Both the position numbers and the translations under genes were made by a program. A stretch of DNA of 6,944 nucleotides from Bacteroidota bacterium (lineage in GTDB: Bacteria > Bacteroidota > Rhodothermia > Rhodothermales > UBA10348): the NCBI GenBank assembly GCA_024640835.1, contig JAHEEH010000099.1:1-6944 (forward strand). The letters are read 5' to 3'. The notes beneath the pieces are model-generated. The model worked only from the letters and a program-made list of their open reading frames with translations. It made no database searches and was not told where the DNA came from. Numbering within the stretch: position 1 is the stretch's first letter; every line of letters begins with the position of its first letter. Of the stretch, positions 1-6,111 are shown piece after piece.

Positions 1-284
1 CCCATCCACTCGCCGACCTGCTCGCGCCGGGCGGCGACGCCCCAGGCCCCGTACGTCTCCAGGAGCCAGTCCTGGGCCTGGTCCAGGTTGGTCGAACCTG
101 CCAGGCGCGGTCCGATCCGGTCCATGAGAACATGGGCGAGTTCTTCGGTCTTCGATTCCTCGACCCCGACACGCCACATGGCGCGGATCACCGGATCGTC
201 CGTCGTGAAGGTCTGTGCGTGGGTTGGCGGCGCGAGGGTGAGGACGATCACCGCGAGGAGGGGGAAGGGTCGAAGCATGCGCAT
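1..284 (-). CDS. Exported M28-family metallopeptidase, N-terminal part (C-terminus beyond left edge)
   Basis: About 94 residues are visible; the rest lies outside the window. Residues 1-23 form a signal peptide: basic MRMLR start, hydrophobic core LLAVIVLTLA, and a T-H-A|Q signal peptidase I site. The mature part begins with DPVIRAMW and then has the sequence RIGPRLAGSTNLDQA, followed by WLLETYGAWGV. This R-I-G-P-R-(L)-x-G-S block followed by an amphipathic helix and a short strand is typical of the start of exported M28 (Zn-dependent aminopeptidase/carboxypeptidase-like) proteins. The zinc ligands lie further downstream and cannot be seen, so activity is inferred from the family. I chose the ATG at 284 rather than the in-frame ATG at 278 because GGTGATCC precedes it at ribosome-site distance. 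It lies 57 bp downstream of the esterase gene on the same strand, so the two are probably one operon of secreted hydrolases. Confidence 0.8.
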   Translation of the reverse strand, partial: MRMLRPFPLLAVIVLTLAPPTHAQTFTTDDPVIRAMWRVGVEESKTEELAHVLMDRIGPRLAGSTNLDQAQDWLLETYGAWGVAARREQVGEWM

Positions 285-285
285 G

Positions 286-293
286 GGATCACC
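286..293 (-). promoter_or_regulatory. Candidate ribosome binding site GGTGATCC for the M28 peptidase
   Basis: On the minus strand GGTGATCC is complementary to the GGATCACC part of the conserved 16S rRNA 3' end, 5' of the usual CCTCC anti-Shine-Dalgarno. Seven bases separate its GG from the ATG at 284, which is the spacing expected if the normal SD register is used. It therefore favours 284 over 278 as the start. A match of this kind is suggestive only; no GGAGG core is present. Confidence 0.4.
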
Positions 294-341
294 GGGGTTG
301 CGGACGCGGAAAGGTAACGGCTGTCGGCCATGCCTGCCTCG

Positions 342-1958
342 TCACGGCAGCCAGTCGAGGTGGGCGCCCTCGGGTGCCCTGCCGCGGATGTGGTCCGCCA
401 TCCGTCGCAGGAGCTCCGCGGTTCCGAACGGCCTCCAACCGTGCCCACCCCGCTTCCCGTACCAGAAGGTGCCTCCGTAGTATGGATCGGTGGTGGACTC
501 CAGGAACTCCTCCATGTGATACACCCCGAAATCCAGGAAGAAGTTGTCCATGAGGCCGACCCCCGTGTGGAGCTTGCCCACGAGCTTCGGCCCCAGCGTT
601 GCCCAGTCGCGCTCCAGGATGTGTCGCAGGTCGAAGTGCTCGCGCCAGTATTCGGCGACGGACGGGTCGATGACGCCGGTCCTCTTGTCGAAGAGGGGTT
701 TGAAGTAGCCGTCCTCGCCCACCGGCCCGAATACCGCGCTCCAGATGTCCAGCTGCTCCCCCGAGCGGCCATGCGTTCCGTTCACCAGTTCCATGCGGTT
801 ACGCTGACGCGACGTGAGCAGCGCCTCGCCGGTCATGTTGTCGCGCGTGTTGATCGTGGGCGCGCGATACCACTCGTGCTCCTTGTAGAAGGCGTTCCGG
901 TCCGCGTAGATGTCGATGCCCTCGACGTTGCGGAAATCGAGGGGGTCCGGCGCGAACGCCCAGGACCCTCCGTAGAAGTCCGGGTAGAAGACCTGCAGGG
1001 CAAAGGACTCCCATCCGCCGGTCGATCCGCCGGTCAGTACACGTGCCCATCCTTCGGGGATAGCCCGGAATCGGCGCTCGAACTCGGGGATCAGCTCCTG
1101 GTGGATGGCGTCTCCATACGGGCCGTTGTTCGCCGAATTCACGGCATACGAATCGTCGAAATACGGCGAGGGGTGCTGAAGGGTGACCGCGATGAAACGG
1201 GGAAAGTCGTCCGCCATCCAGGCCTCGTACAGGTCGGAGCCCTCGCGGAATCCGAGCGGCGGCCGCAGGGAGAAGTGTCCCTGGTTGTAGACGGTCGGGT
1301 AGCGGGTCTCCGGATTCCGGTCGTAGTCCCTCGGCAGGAGGACCGTCATGCCCAGCCAGATGTCTCTTCCCCAGAACTCGGACAGGATCTCCGAGCGGAT
1401 CCGGAAGTGCTTGACCCACTCGGTGTCCGGCGGAATCTGCACGGGCGGAAGGACCCGGTCGGTCGACAGCGTCACCGTTCCGGTCGCGCCGGGTCCGATA
1501 TCGACCCGCACGGGCTCGCTGTACAGGTTGCCCGGAGATCGCCGCCAGTCCTGCCCTTCCCACTGGTCGTCGTGGATCCACAGGGTGTGCCCGTCGCTCC
1601 GCCGGAACTCGCTGTACACGCTGAGCACGGCCTGGACCTGGTACGCGCCCGCCGGCAGGTCGGCCATGGATGTCGGGGGGTATCCCGGGGTCGTGGCGTC
1701 GAAGGGCACCGGTTCGCCCGGCTCCAGGCCCTCCACGTCCACACCGAAGAACGGCACGCCGTACCGGCTGACCTGCAGGCGGGGCTCCCGCTCTTCGCTC
1801 GAGGCAAAGACCAGGAACATGCGGCCCGTGATCGGCCCGGAGTGGACGGAAGAGGGATAGGACAGTTCGAACCGGTACCCGGCGCTGTCCTGTGCCGTGG
1901 CTTCCGGGGGATGCGCAAGGAGCGGCAGCATGGCCGCGAGGGCGAGAAACCGTCTCAT
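342..1958 (-). CDS. Exported alpha/beta-hydrolase esterase (GGSTGG serine hydrolase)
   Basis: This is a 538-residue exported serine hydrolase. Residues 1-22 are a signal peptide (MRRFLALAAMLPLLA, then A-T-A|Q). Residues ~25-165 form a beta-rich accessory region (RFELSYPSS, GPITGRMFLVF, LPAGAYQVQAVL) that looks like an immunoglobulin-like N-terminal domain. From about residue 180 it resembles the esterase D / enterobactin-esterase-like hydrolases: WLGMTVLLPRDYD, RYPTVYNQGH, then GGSTGGW with the likely nucleophile Ser312. The acid is probably in GLMDNFFLD (Asp471 or Asp475) and the base His506 in RGGHGW. Substrate is unknown; a carboxylic ester on an external peptide, sugar or lipid is the general expectation. 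In-frame ATGs exist at 2045 and 2000, but 1958 gives a clean signal peptide, and a possible promoter overlaps the 2000 start. No Shine-Dalgarno is visible. It heads a likely operon with the M28 peptidase. Confidence 0.85.
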   Translation of the reverse strand: MRRFLALAAMLPLLAHPPEATAQDSAGYRFELSYPSSVHSGPITGRMFLVFASSEEREPRLQVSRYGVPFFGVDVEGLEPGEPVPFDATTPGYPPTSMADLPAGAYQVQAVLSVYSEFRRSDGHTLWIHDDQWEGQDWRRSPGNLYSEPVRVDIGPGATGTVTLSTDRVLPPVQIPPDTEWVKHFRIRSEILSEFWGRDIWLGMTVLLPRDYDRNPETRYPTVYNQGHFSLRPPLGFREGSDLYEAWMADDFPRFIAVTLQHPSPYFDDSYAVNSANNGPYGDAIHQELIPEFERRFRAIPEGWARVLTGGSTGGWESFALQVFYPDFYGGSWAFAPDPLDFRNVEGIDIYADRNAFYKEHEWYRAPTINTRDNMTGEALLTSRQRNRMELVNGTHGRSGEQLDIWSAVFGPVGEDGYFKPLFDKRTGVIDPSVAEYWREHFDLRHILERDWATLGPKLVGKLHTGVGLMDNFFLDFGVYHMEEFLESTTDPYYGGTFWYGKRGGHGWRPFGTAELLRRMADHIRGRAPEGAHLDWLP

Positions 1959-1986
1959 GGGGCTTGGGATCGAGAGGGAAAGGCAA

Positions 1987-2015
1987 AGAGTAGGGTGCAT
2001 GTCGAATCCGGGCAA
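1987..2015 (-). promoter_or_regulatory. Candidate sigma-70-like promoter for the esterase
   Basis: On the minus strand TTGCCC (2015-2010) and TACTCT (1992-1987) are separated by exactly 17 bp. They match the -35 and -10 consensus at 4 of 6 and 3 of 6 positions. Transcription would begin about 20-25 bases before the ATG at 1958 and would exclude the longer alternative starts at 2000 and 2045. Such matches arise by chance, so this is a weak call. Confidence 0.25.
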
Positions 2016-2070
2016 GCACTTCGACGTTGTGAAGCGGGGATGCATTTCCCGTCAATCCCGCGCAGGACGC

Positions 2071-2090
2071 GCCACGGCATTGTCCGTGGC
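2071..2090. promoter_or_regulatory. Perfect 7+7 bp inverted repeat, candidate operator in the divergent promoter region
   Basis: GCCACGG (2071-2077) and CCGTGGC (2084-2090) are exact reverse complements with a 6-bp spacer, giving a 20-bp dyad. It lies between the divergent esterase and nitronate monooxygenase genes, and its right arm overlaps the possible -35 element of the plus-strand promoter. That position would suit a dimeric repressor. No regulator gene is present in the window, so its owner is unknown. A transcribed hairpin is the alternative. Repeats of this quality are expected a few times per 7 kb by chance, so location is the main argument. Confidence 0.3.
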
Positions 2091-2108
2091 AGGGAAAGCC
2101 CCTACGTT
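2080..2108 (+). promoter_or_regulatory. Candidate sigma-70-like promoter for the nitronate monooxygenase
   Basis: TTGTCC (2080-2085) and TACGTT (2103-2108) are spaced by 17 bp, matching the consensus hexamers at 4 of 6 and 3 of 6 positions. The predicted transcript start near 2115 lies upstream of the two plausible start codons at 2138 and 2162 but downstream of the ATG at 2111, arguing mildly against that longest form. The -35 overlaps the inverted repeat at 2071-2090. Confidence 0.25.
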
Positions 2109-2161
2109 CGGTGCGCCATACACGTACGTGCGCGAATATGACACATGCACTGGCCCTGACC

Positions 2162-3574
2162 ATGCCCCTCCCGACCATCATCCAGGGCGGCATGGGAGTC
2201 GGGGTATCCGACTGGCGACTCGCCAACGCCGTATCGGCCCTGGGCCAACTGGGCGTGGTATCCGGCACGGGTCTGGATACGGTCATTGCCCGTCGTCTGC
2301 AGGACGGTGACATCGGCGGACACGTACGTCGCGCCATCGAGGCCTTTCCGTTCGCGGACGTCGCGGAGGAGGCGCTTCGCAGGTTTTTCCGGCCGGCGGG
2401 GCTCGCCGAGGGCACGGCCTATGCCGGCGTGCCCATGTTCCGGGTCGGTACCAACCGGTTCCGTGATGCCTTCACCGTGCTGGCCAACTTCGTCGAGGTC
2501 CACCTGGCGAAGGAGGGACACGGGAAGTCGGTGGGAATCATCTACCTGACGAAGATCCAGATGCCGACGCAGCCGTCCCTCTACGGGTCGATGCTGGCCG
2601 GCGTGGATTACGTGCTCATGGGGGCCGGCATCCCGCGTGAGATTCCGGGAGCGCTCGACCTGCTGTCCCGCCACGAGCCGGGCCACCTGAAGCTGGAGAT
2701 TGACGGCAGCCCGGATCCCGAGGCGGACGTGCTCTCGTTCGATCCGGCGGACGTCGGCATGGGGGGACGAGAGGATCTGAAGCGGCCGAAGTTCCTGCCC
2801 ATCATCGCCTCCAATTCTCTTGCGACCATGATGGTCCGCCGTTCCACCGGCCAGGTGGACGGCTTCGTGATCGAGGGCCCGACCGCAGGAGGTCACAATG
2901 CCCCACCGCGCGGAAAGAAAGTCTACAACGAGCAGGGCGAGCCCCTGTACGGTGAGCGGGACGTGGTGGACCTGGACCAGATTGCCGAGATCGGCCTGCC
3001 CTTCTGGGTTGCGGGCGGTACGGGCCGGCCGGGTGCGATCGAGGAACTGAAACGCCACGGGGCGACGGGAATCCAGGTCGGCACCCTGTTTGCGTTCTGT
3101 GACGAGTCGGGCCTGACGGAGGAGTACAAGAGGACCGTCATTCGGGAGGCCCTGGACGCCCCGGTGCACGTCCGGACGGATGACCGGGCCTCACCGACCG
3201 GTTTCCCCTTCAAGACGGTCGGTCTGGAGCGAAGCCTGTCGGACGACGCGGTCTACGCGAAACGCGCCCGCATCTGCGACCTGGGCTATCTCCGCGTTCC
3301 GGTGCGCCTGGAGAAGGGATCGGTGGACTACCGATGTCCGGCCGAGCCGGAGGCCGACTGGGAGCGCAAGGGCGGCGAGTCGGACGCGACGGCCGGACGC
3401 CGCTGCCTGTGCAACGCCCTGATGGCGAACATCGGTCTGGGCCAGCGCCGTTCCGACGGCTCCACCGAACCCCCGCTGCTCACGAGCGGCGACCAGCTCT
3501 CGGAGATCGGACGGTTCCTCGCCGGTCGTGACCGCTACACCGCGTCCGACGTCATCGACTACCTGCTGGGCTGA
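2162..3574 (+). CDS. Nitronate monooxygenase family FMN-dependent TIM-barrel enzyme
   Basis: This is a 470-residue cytoplasmic flavoenzyme of the nitronate monooxygenase (old name 2-nitropropane dioxygenase) superfamily, which uses FMN and O2 to oxidise alkyl nitronates. Signature segments are the N-terminal PTIIQGGMGVGVS strand-loop (residues 4-16), LGVVSGTGLD (30-39), EGPTAGGHNAPPRG with the family's His (His245), and the FMN-phosphate loops AGGTGRPG (284-291) and GIQVGTLFAF (303-312). It is longer than the ~320-350-residue fungal/Pseudomonas types. The C-terminal ~100 residues carry YRCPAEP and RRCLCNAL, a Cys-rich tail I associate with a long bacterial subgroup. The superfamily also holds enoyl-ACP reductases (FabK, PfaD), so the true substrate is uncertain. 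I chose ATG 2162 because homologues as I recall them begin just before LPTIIQGG; 2138 and 2111 are in-frame alternatives, and none has a Shine-Dalgarno. No leader is present. Confidence 0.88.
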   Translation: MPLPTIIQGGMGVGVSDWRLANAVSALGQLGVVSGTGLDTVIARRLQDGDIGGHVRRAIEAFPFADVAEEALRRFFRPAGLAEGTAYAGVPMFRVGTNRFRDAFTVLANFVEVHLAKEGHGKSVGIIYLTKIQMPTQPSLYGSMLAGVDYVLMGAGIPREIPGALDLLSRHEPGHLKLEIDGSPDPEADVLSFDPADVGMGGREDLKRPKFLPIIASNSLATMMVRRSTGQVDGFVIEGPTAGGHNAPPRGKKVYNEQGEPLYGERDVVDLDQIAEIGLPFWVAGGTGRPGAIEELKRHGATGIQVGTLFAFCDESGLTEEYKRTVIREALDAPVHVRTDDRASPTGFPFKTVGLERSLSDDAVYAKRARICDLGYLRVPVRLEKGSVDYRCPAEPEADWERKGGESDATAGRRCLCNALMANIGLGQRRSDGSTEPPLLTSGDQLSEIGRFLAGRDRYTASDVIDYLLG

Positions 3575-3582
3575 CGGGCCGT

Positions 3583-4647
3583 TCACTCGGTCGTGAAGGT
3601 CACGGTCACGCCCGCGTGGTCGGACGGGTAGAATCCCGCTCCCGGGATGAGCCCCGTCCCGGAGAGCCTGGCCTTTGACGGGTCCAGAAGACTCATGGCC
3701 CCGTTCCGGTACAGGACGAGATCGTAGCGCGTGTCCAGGTCCCGGCCGGGCCTGAGATTGGGCATGTAGCAGCAGGAAAGCCCCGGGTCCGTGCCATGTA
3801 CGTCGATCCAGGCGTCGGAGAGACCGCTGGACTCGAGCAACTCGTAGGTCGCATCGCCCGGTCCCGTGTTCAGGTCGCCCACGACGATCGTGGTGCCTTC
3901 CCCCAGCATCCCGGCCAGCTGGCCCGCCTGTGCAAGCTGCAGCTCCTGCAGCTCAGGCACCGCGACCGGCTCCAGGTGCGTGCTGATGAAGCGGAACTGC
4001 ACGTCGCCCACCGTGGCGTCCATCGCGACGTACCCACGGAGAACGGTCAACATGCTTCCGCCCAGGTCGACCTGCAGGTTGACGTCGTAGTTGCCGGTCA
4101 CGACCTGCGAGACGGAGACGTCGGAGCGGGCCAGGACCACGTCGTAGTCGTTCATCCGGATGTCCCAGAAAGCGAGAGGATCGGCGCTCACGACCATCGG
4201 CATTTCGGCATCGGTATCCGCGATGATACCGGCCACCTCGTAGTCGAGACCCCGGTCCTGCAGGGCCGAGAGCAGCGTTTCCAGGTAGTCGTACGCTACC
4301 TCCGTGGCCGGCACCGTGCCGCCCCCCGCCATGTCACCCGGATTCTGCACCCGGAGGGTCGTGATCTCCTGGAGACCGACAAGGTGCGGATCGGCGGCGT
4401 CGATCTCCGCGGCCAGGGCGGCTGCGCGAACGGAAAAATCGTTCGCCACGATTTCCTGCCAGGTGAGAAGAACGGCGACGGGGACCTCCTCGATCGACGC
4501 GGCGGCAATCACGCGGTCGATGTCTCCTCCGATCGACACGTTCCGCGTCATCACCCGGATGTCGGTCGACGGAGGCTTGACGTCGTCGCACGCCGTCAGT
4601 GAGAAGAGGCCCACGACGAGGCATGCGGACAGGTTCGGGATCTTCAT
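3583..4647 (-). CDS. EEP-fold (endonuclease/exonuclease/phosphatase) lipoprotein, copy A
   Basis: This is a 354-residue predicted lipoprotein with a metal-dependent phosphodiesterase fold. The leader ends in the lipobox LTAC (Cys20), followed by DD. The EEP active-site pieces appear in order: MTRNVSIGGD (Asn36), LVGLQEI (metal-binding Glu94), FISTHLEP (His224), VVGDLNTG (Asp258, Asn260) and YPSDHAG (Asp343, His344), so it looks catalytically intact. A Cys-Cys pair (292-293) sits before the last strands. The TRN-x-x-x-G-x-D start and TWQEIV-x-NDF helix resemble a bacterial EEP subgroup usually annotated only as endonuclease/exonuclease/phosphatase family protein. Candidate substrates are nucleic acid, phospholipid or phosphosugar; nothing here decides. 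The frame stays open back to 5097, but the leader fixes the start at 4647. It lies 257 bp downstream of its paralogue and converges with the monooxygenase gene, 8 bp between stops. Confidence 0.88.
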   Translation of the reverse strand: MKIPNLSACLVVGLFSLTACDDVKPPSTDIRVMTRNVSIGGDIDRVIAAASIEEVPVAVLLTWQEIVANDFSVRAAALAAEIDAADPHLVGLQEITTLRVQNPGDMAGGGTVPATEVAYDYLETLLSALQDRGLDYEVAGIIADTDAEMPMVVSADPLAFWDIRMNDYDVVLARSDVSVSQVVTGNYDVNLQVDLGGSMLTVLRGYVAMDATVGDVQFRFISTHLEPVAVPELQELQLAQAGQLAGMLGEGTTIVVGDLNTGPGDATYELLESSGLSDAWIDVHGTDPGLSCCYMPNLRPGRDLDTRYDLVLYRNGAMSLLDPSKARLSGTGLIPGAGFYPSDHAGVTVTFTTE

Positions 4648-4904
4648 GGCGGTAACCGGTTTGCTGATTCGCTCTGCCGCAAGATCGGGCGGTTCTTCCC
4701 GGGCAAACAGGACAAAGGGGCCCGAATGGCCGGCCTTCTCCAGTGTCCTTCCGGAGTTCCGTGCCGTACGCCATGGCCGCCGCGCAAACGTCGGGCGCGC
4801 CGCCCGCGTGGTTCCGGCCCAGGACCGGATCCGCACGCCAGCAGCGCGCCCGCCTCCATACGACCCGGACGACATGAGAATCCGGATCGGGTCCAGCCGT
4901 CGGA
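4648..4904. other. 257-bp spacer between the two EEP lipoprotein genes
   Basis: I see no gene here. The open frames across it are GC-rich shadows. On the minus strand the bases next to the copy A start (CGGTTACCGCC) align with those before copy B (CGGTGATTGCC) at 8 of 11 positions, a probable trace of the duplication. An imperfect inverted repeat (GACCCG 4862-4867 with CGGGTC 4888-4893) lies just past the copy B stop but has no T-tract. I could not find a convincing promoter for copy A. Confidence 0.6.
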
Positions 4905-6011
4905 TCAGTTGACGGTGAACGATACGGTCAGGCCGGCGTGGTCGGAGGGGAAGTACTCCGCGCCTTCGATGACGTCCCTGCCCGAGATCACTCCGTGCTT
5001 CGGCACGAGCCGGTACGAGGATCCGTTGCGATAGAGCACGAGATCGAACCGCTTGTCGAACTCGCGCCCCGGAAGCAGGTCGGGCGCGAAGCAGCACGTG
5101 AGACCGGGCGCACGGCCCGGGAGGTCCGACCAGGCGTCGGAGAGCCCACCCGAGGCCAGCAGACCGTAGGTCGGGTCGCCGGGGCCCGTGTTCAGGTCTC
5201 CAACCACGATGGTCGTGCCCACGCCCATGGCCCCCAGGAGTTCGACCGCCTGGGCCATCTGCAGCTCCTGGAGTTCGGGTACGGACACGGGCTCCAGGTG
5301 CGTGCTGATGAACCGGAAGTCCTGCTCACCGATCGAGGCATCGATCGCGACGTAGCCACGGAGGACGGGAAGCTCCTGCGAGCCGAAGTCCACGGGAAGG
5401 TAGTAGTCGTAGTTCTTGGCCACCACGTTGTGCACCTCGACGCCCTCCCGAACGAGGACCACGTCGTAATCGGTCATGCGGACGTCCGCGAACGTGGGAT
5501 CCGCACTCGTCACCATGGGCATCTCGGCATCGGTGTCGGCGACGGATCCCGCGACGGAGTAGCTCAATCCCCGCTCGGCGAGGGCGTCGAGCAGAATCTG
5601 CAGGTAGTCATACACGACGAATTCCGCCGGCTCGGAGCCTCCGAAGACCATGTCGCCGGGATCCTGGATTCTCAGCGTCGTGATCTCCTGCAGACCGATG
5701 ACGTCCGGTCCGCGCGACTTGATCTCCTGGGCCAGCGCGGCGGCGCGGACGTGGAAGTCGTTCGTCACGATTTCCTGCCAGGTCTGGGCCACCAGGAGAG
5801 GGACGTCGTTCATCGACGGCGCCAGGAGCACGCGATCGATATCTCCGCCGATGGATACGTTCCGGGTCATCACCCGGATCTCGGGCGTGCTCTTTGCCGC
5901 GGAGAAGTCGCTCCGGTTCGCAGCGGGGATCGGGTCGGGTCCGACCAGGTCGCAGGCCGAGAGCGCGAGCAGGCAACCGATCAGAAGGAACATGGGCTTG
6001 GCTGTATTCAT
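4905..6011 (-). CDS. EEP-fold (endonuclease/exonuclease/phosphatase) lipoprotein, copy B
   Basis: This 368-residue protein is the tandem paralogue of the next gene downstream. The leader ends in lipobox LSAC (Cys20) followed by Asp. The ~20 residues after the cysteine (rich in P, A, S, D) are longer than in copy A and unrelated to it. From EIRVMTRN onward the two align almost without gaps. All EEP catalytic residues are present: Asn51, Glu109 (GLQEI), His238 (STHLEP), Asp272 and Asn274 (VGDLNTG), Asp357-His358 (PSDHAG). The Cys-Cys pair is at 306-307. It is predicted to be a membrane-anchored, extracytoplasmic, Mg/Mn-dependent phosphodiesterase of unknown substrate. The leader fixes the start at 6011, where a GGTGAT ribosome-site candidate precedes it; the longer open frame to 6236 overlaps the upstream gene and lacks a leader. 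It lies 100 bp downstream of the SRPBCC gene on the same strand. Confidence 0.88.
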   Translation of the reverse strand: MNTAKPMFLLIGCLLALSACDLVGPDPIPAANRSDFSAAKSTPEIRVMTRNVSIGGDIDRVLLAPSMNDVPLLVAQTWQEIVTNDFHVRAAALAQEIKSRGPDVIGLQEITTLRIQDPGDMVFGGSEPAEFVVYDYLQILLDALAERGLSYSVAGSVADTDAEMPMVTSADPTFADVRMTDYDVVLVREGVEVHNVVAKNYDYYLPVDFGSQELPVLRGYVAIDASIGEQDFRFISTHLEPVSVPELQELQMAQAVELLGAMGVGTTIVVGDLNTGPGDPTYGLLASGGLSDAWSDLPGRAPGLTCCFAPDLLPGREFDKRFDLVLYRNGSSYRLVPKHGVISGRDVIEGAEYFPSDHAGLTVSFTVN

Positions 6012-6015
6012 GGCA

Positions 6016-6021
6016 ATCACC
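6016..6021 (-). promoter_or_regulatory. Candidate ribosome binding site GGTGAT for EEP copy B
   Basis: On the minus strand GGTGAT pairs with ATCACC at the 16S rRNA 3' end, and its GG lies 8 bases before the ATG at 6011. It is the same kind of site as the one before the M28 peptidase. Copy A keeps only GGT at the matching place. Confidence 0.35.
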
Positions 6022-6111
6022 GTTCGAGTTGTGGTCTCGATTCGATGATCGCATCCGGAGCCCCGGACACACAGGACAATGATGCCGGTCGGAACGGACG
6101 ATGAGGGCCCT

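Larger units (their letters stand above)
3583..6011 (-). repeat. Tandem gene duplication (copy A 3583-4647, copy B 4905-6011)
   Basis: The two lipoprotein genes are head-to-tail duplicates. My hand alignment from IRVMTRN to the C-terminus gives about 211 identities in 325 positions (~65%) with a single one-residue gap. Identity is highest around the active site and lowest in the last ~45 residues and in the leader/linker. Divergence at this level with every catalytic residue kept means the duplication is old and both copies have been under selection. Confidence 0.85.

Noticed and set aside
2001..2025. GTCGAA...TTCGAC 6-bp inverted repeat with a 13-bp loop upstream of the esterase
   Set aside because: The arms are short and the loop is long, so it is well within chance expectation. 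It also overlaps the candidate promoter without a clear arrangement.
330..2141. 603-residue plus-strand open frame opposite the esterase
   Set aside because: It is antisense to a well-supported exported esterase. Its composition (runs of V, E, R, H, P, G) is typical of GC-rich shadow frames, and it has no recognisable domain.
799..2415. 538-residue minus-strand open frame overlapping the esterase and the monooxygenase
   Set aside because: It is out of frame with the esterase and antisense to the monooxygenase, is rich in R, P, A and G, and has no family-like segment.
2102..3169. 355-residue minus-strand frame opposite the monooxygenase
   Set aside because: This is a shadow frame; the plus-strand protein has clear FMN-binding signatures.
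3796..4602. 268-residue plus-strand frame, with a similar 388-residue frame at 4938-6104
   Set aside because: Both are antisense shadows of the duplicated EEP genes. They resemble each other only because the genes on the other strand are paralogous.
4654..4661. 8-bp palindrome AACCGGTT before the copy A start
   Set aside because: Palindromes of this length are expected more than twenty times in a window this size.
4862..4893. Imperfect inverted repeat after the copy B stop as an intrinsic terminator
   Set aside because: The stem is only 6 bp with a 20-base loop, or 8 bp with a 5-base bulge, and no T-tract follows on the minus strand.
4648..5097. 150-residue N-terminal extension of EEP copy A
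   Set aside because: It is R/A/P/G-rich, overlaps the end of copy B, and would bury the lipoprotein leader. The start at 4647 gives a clean lipobox.
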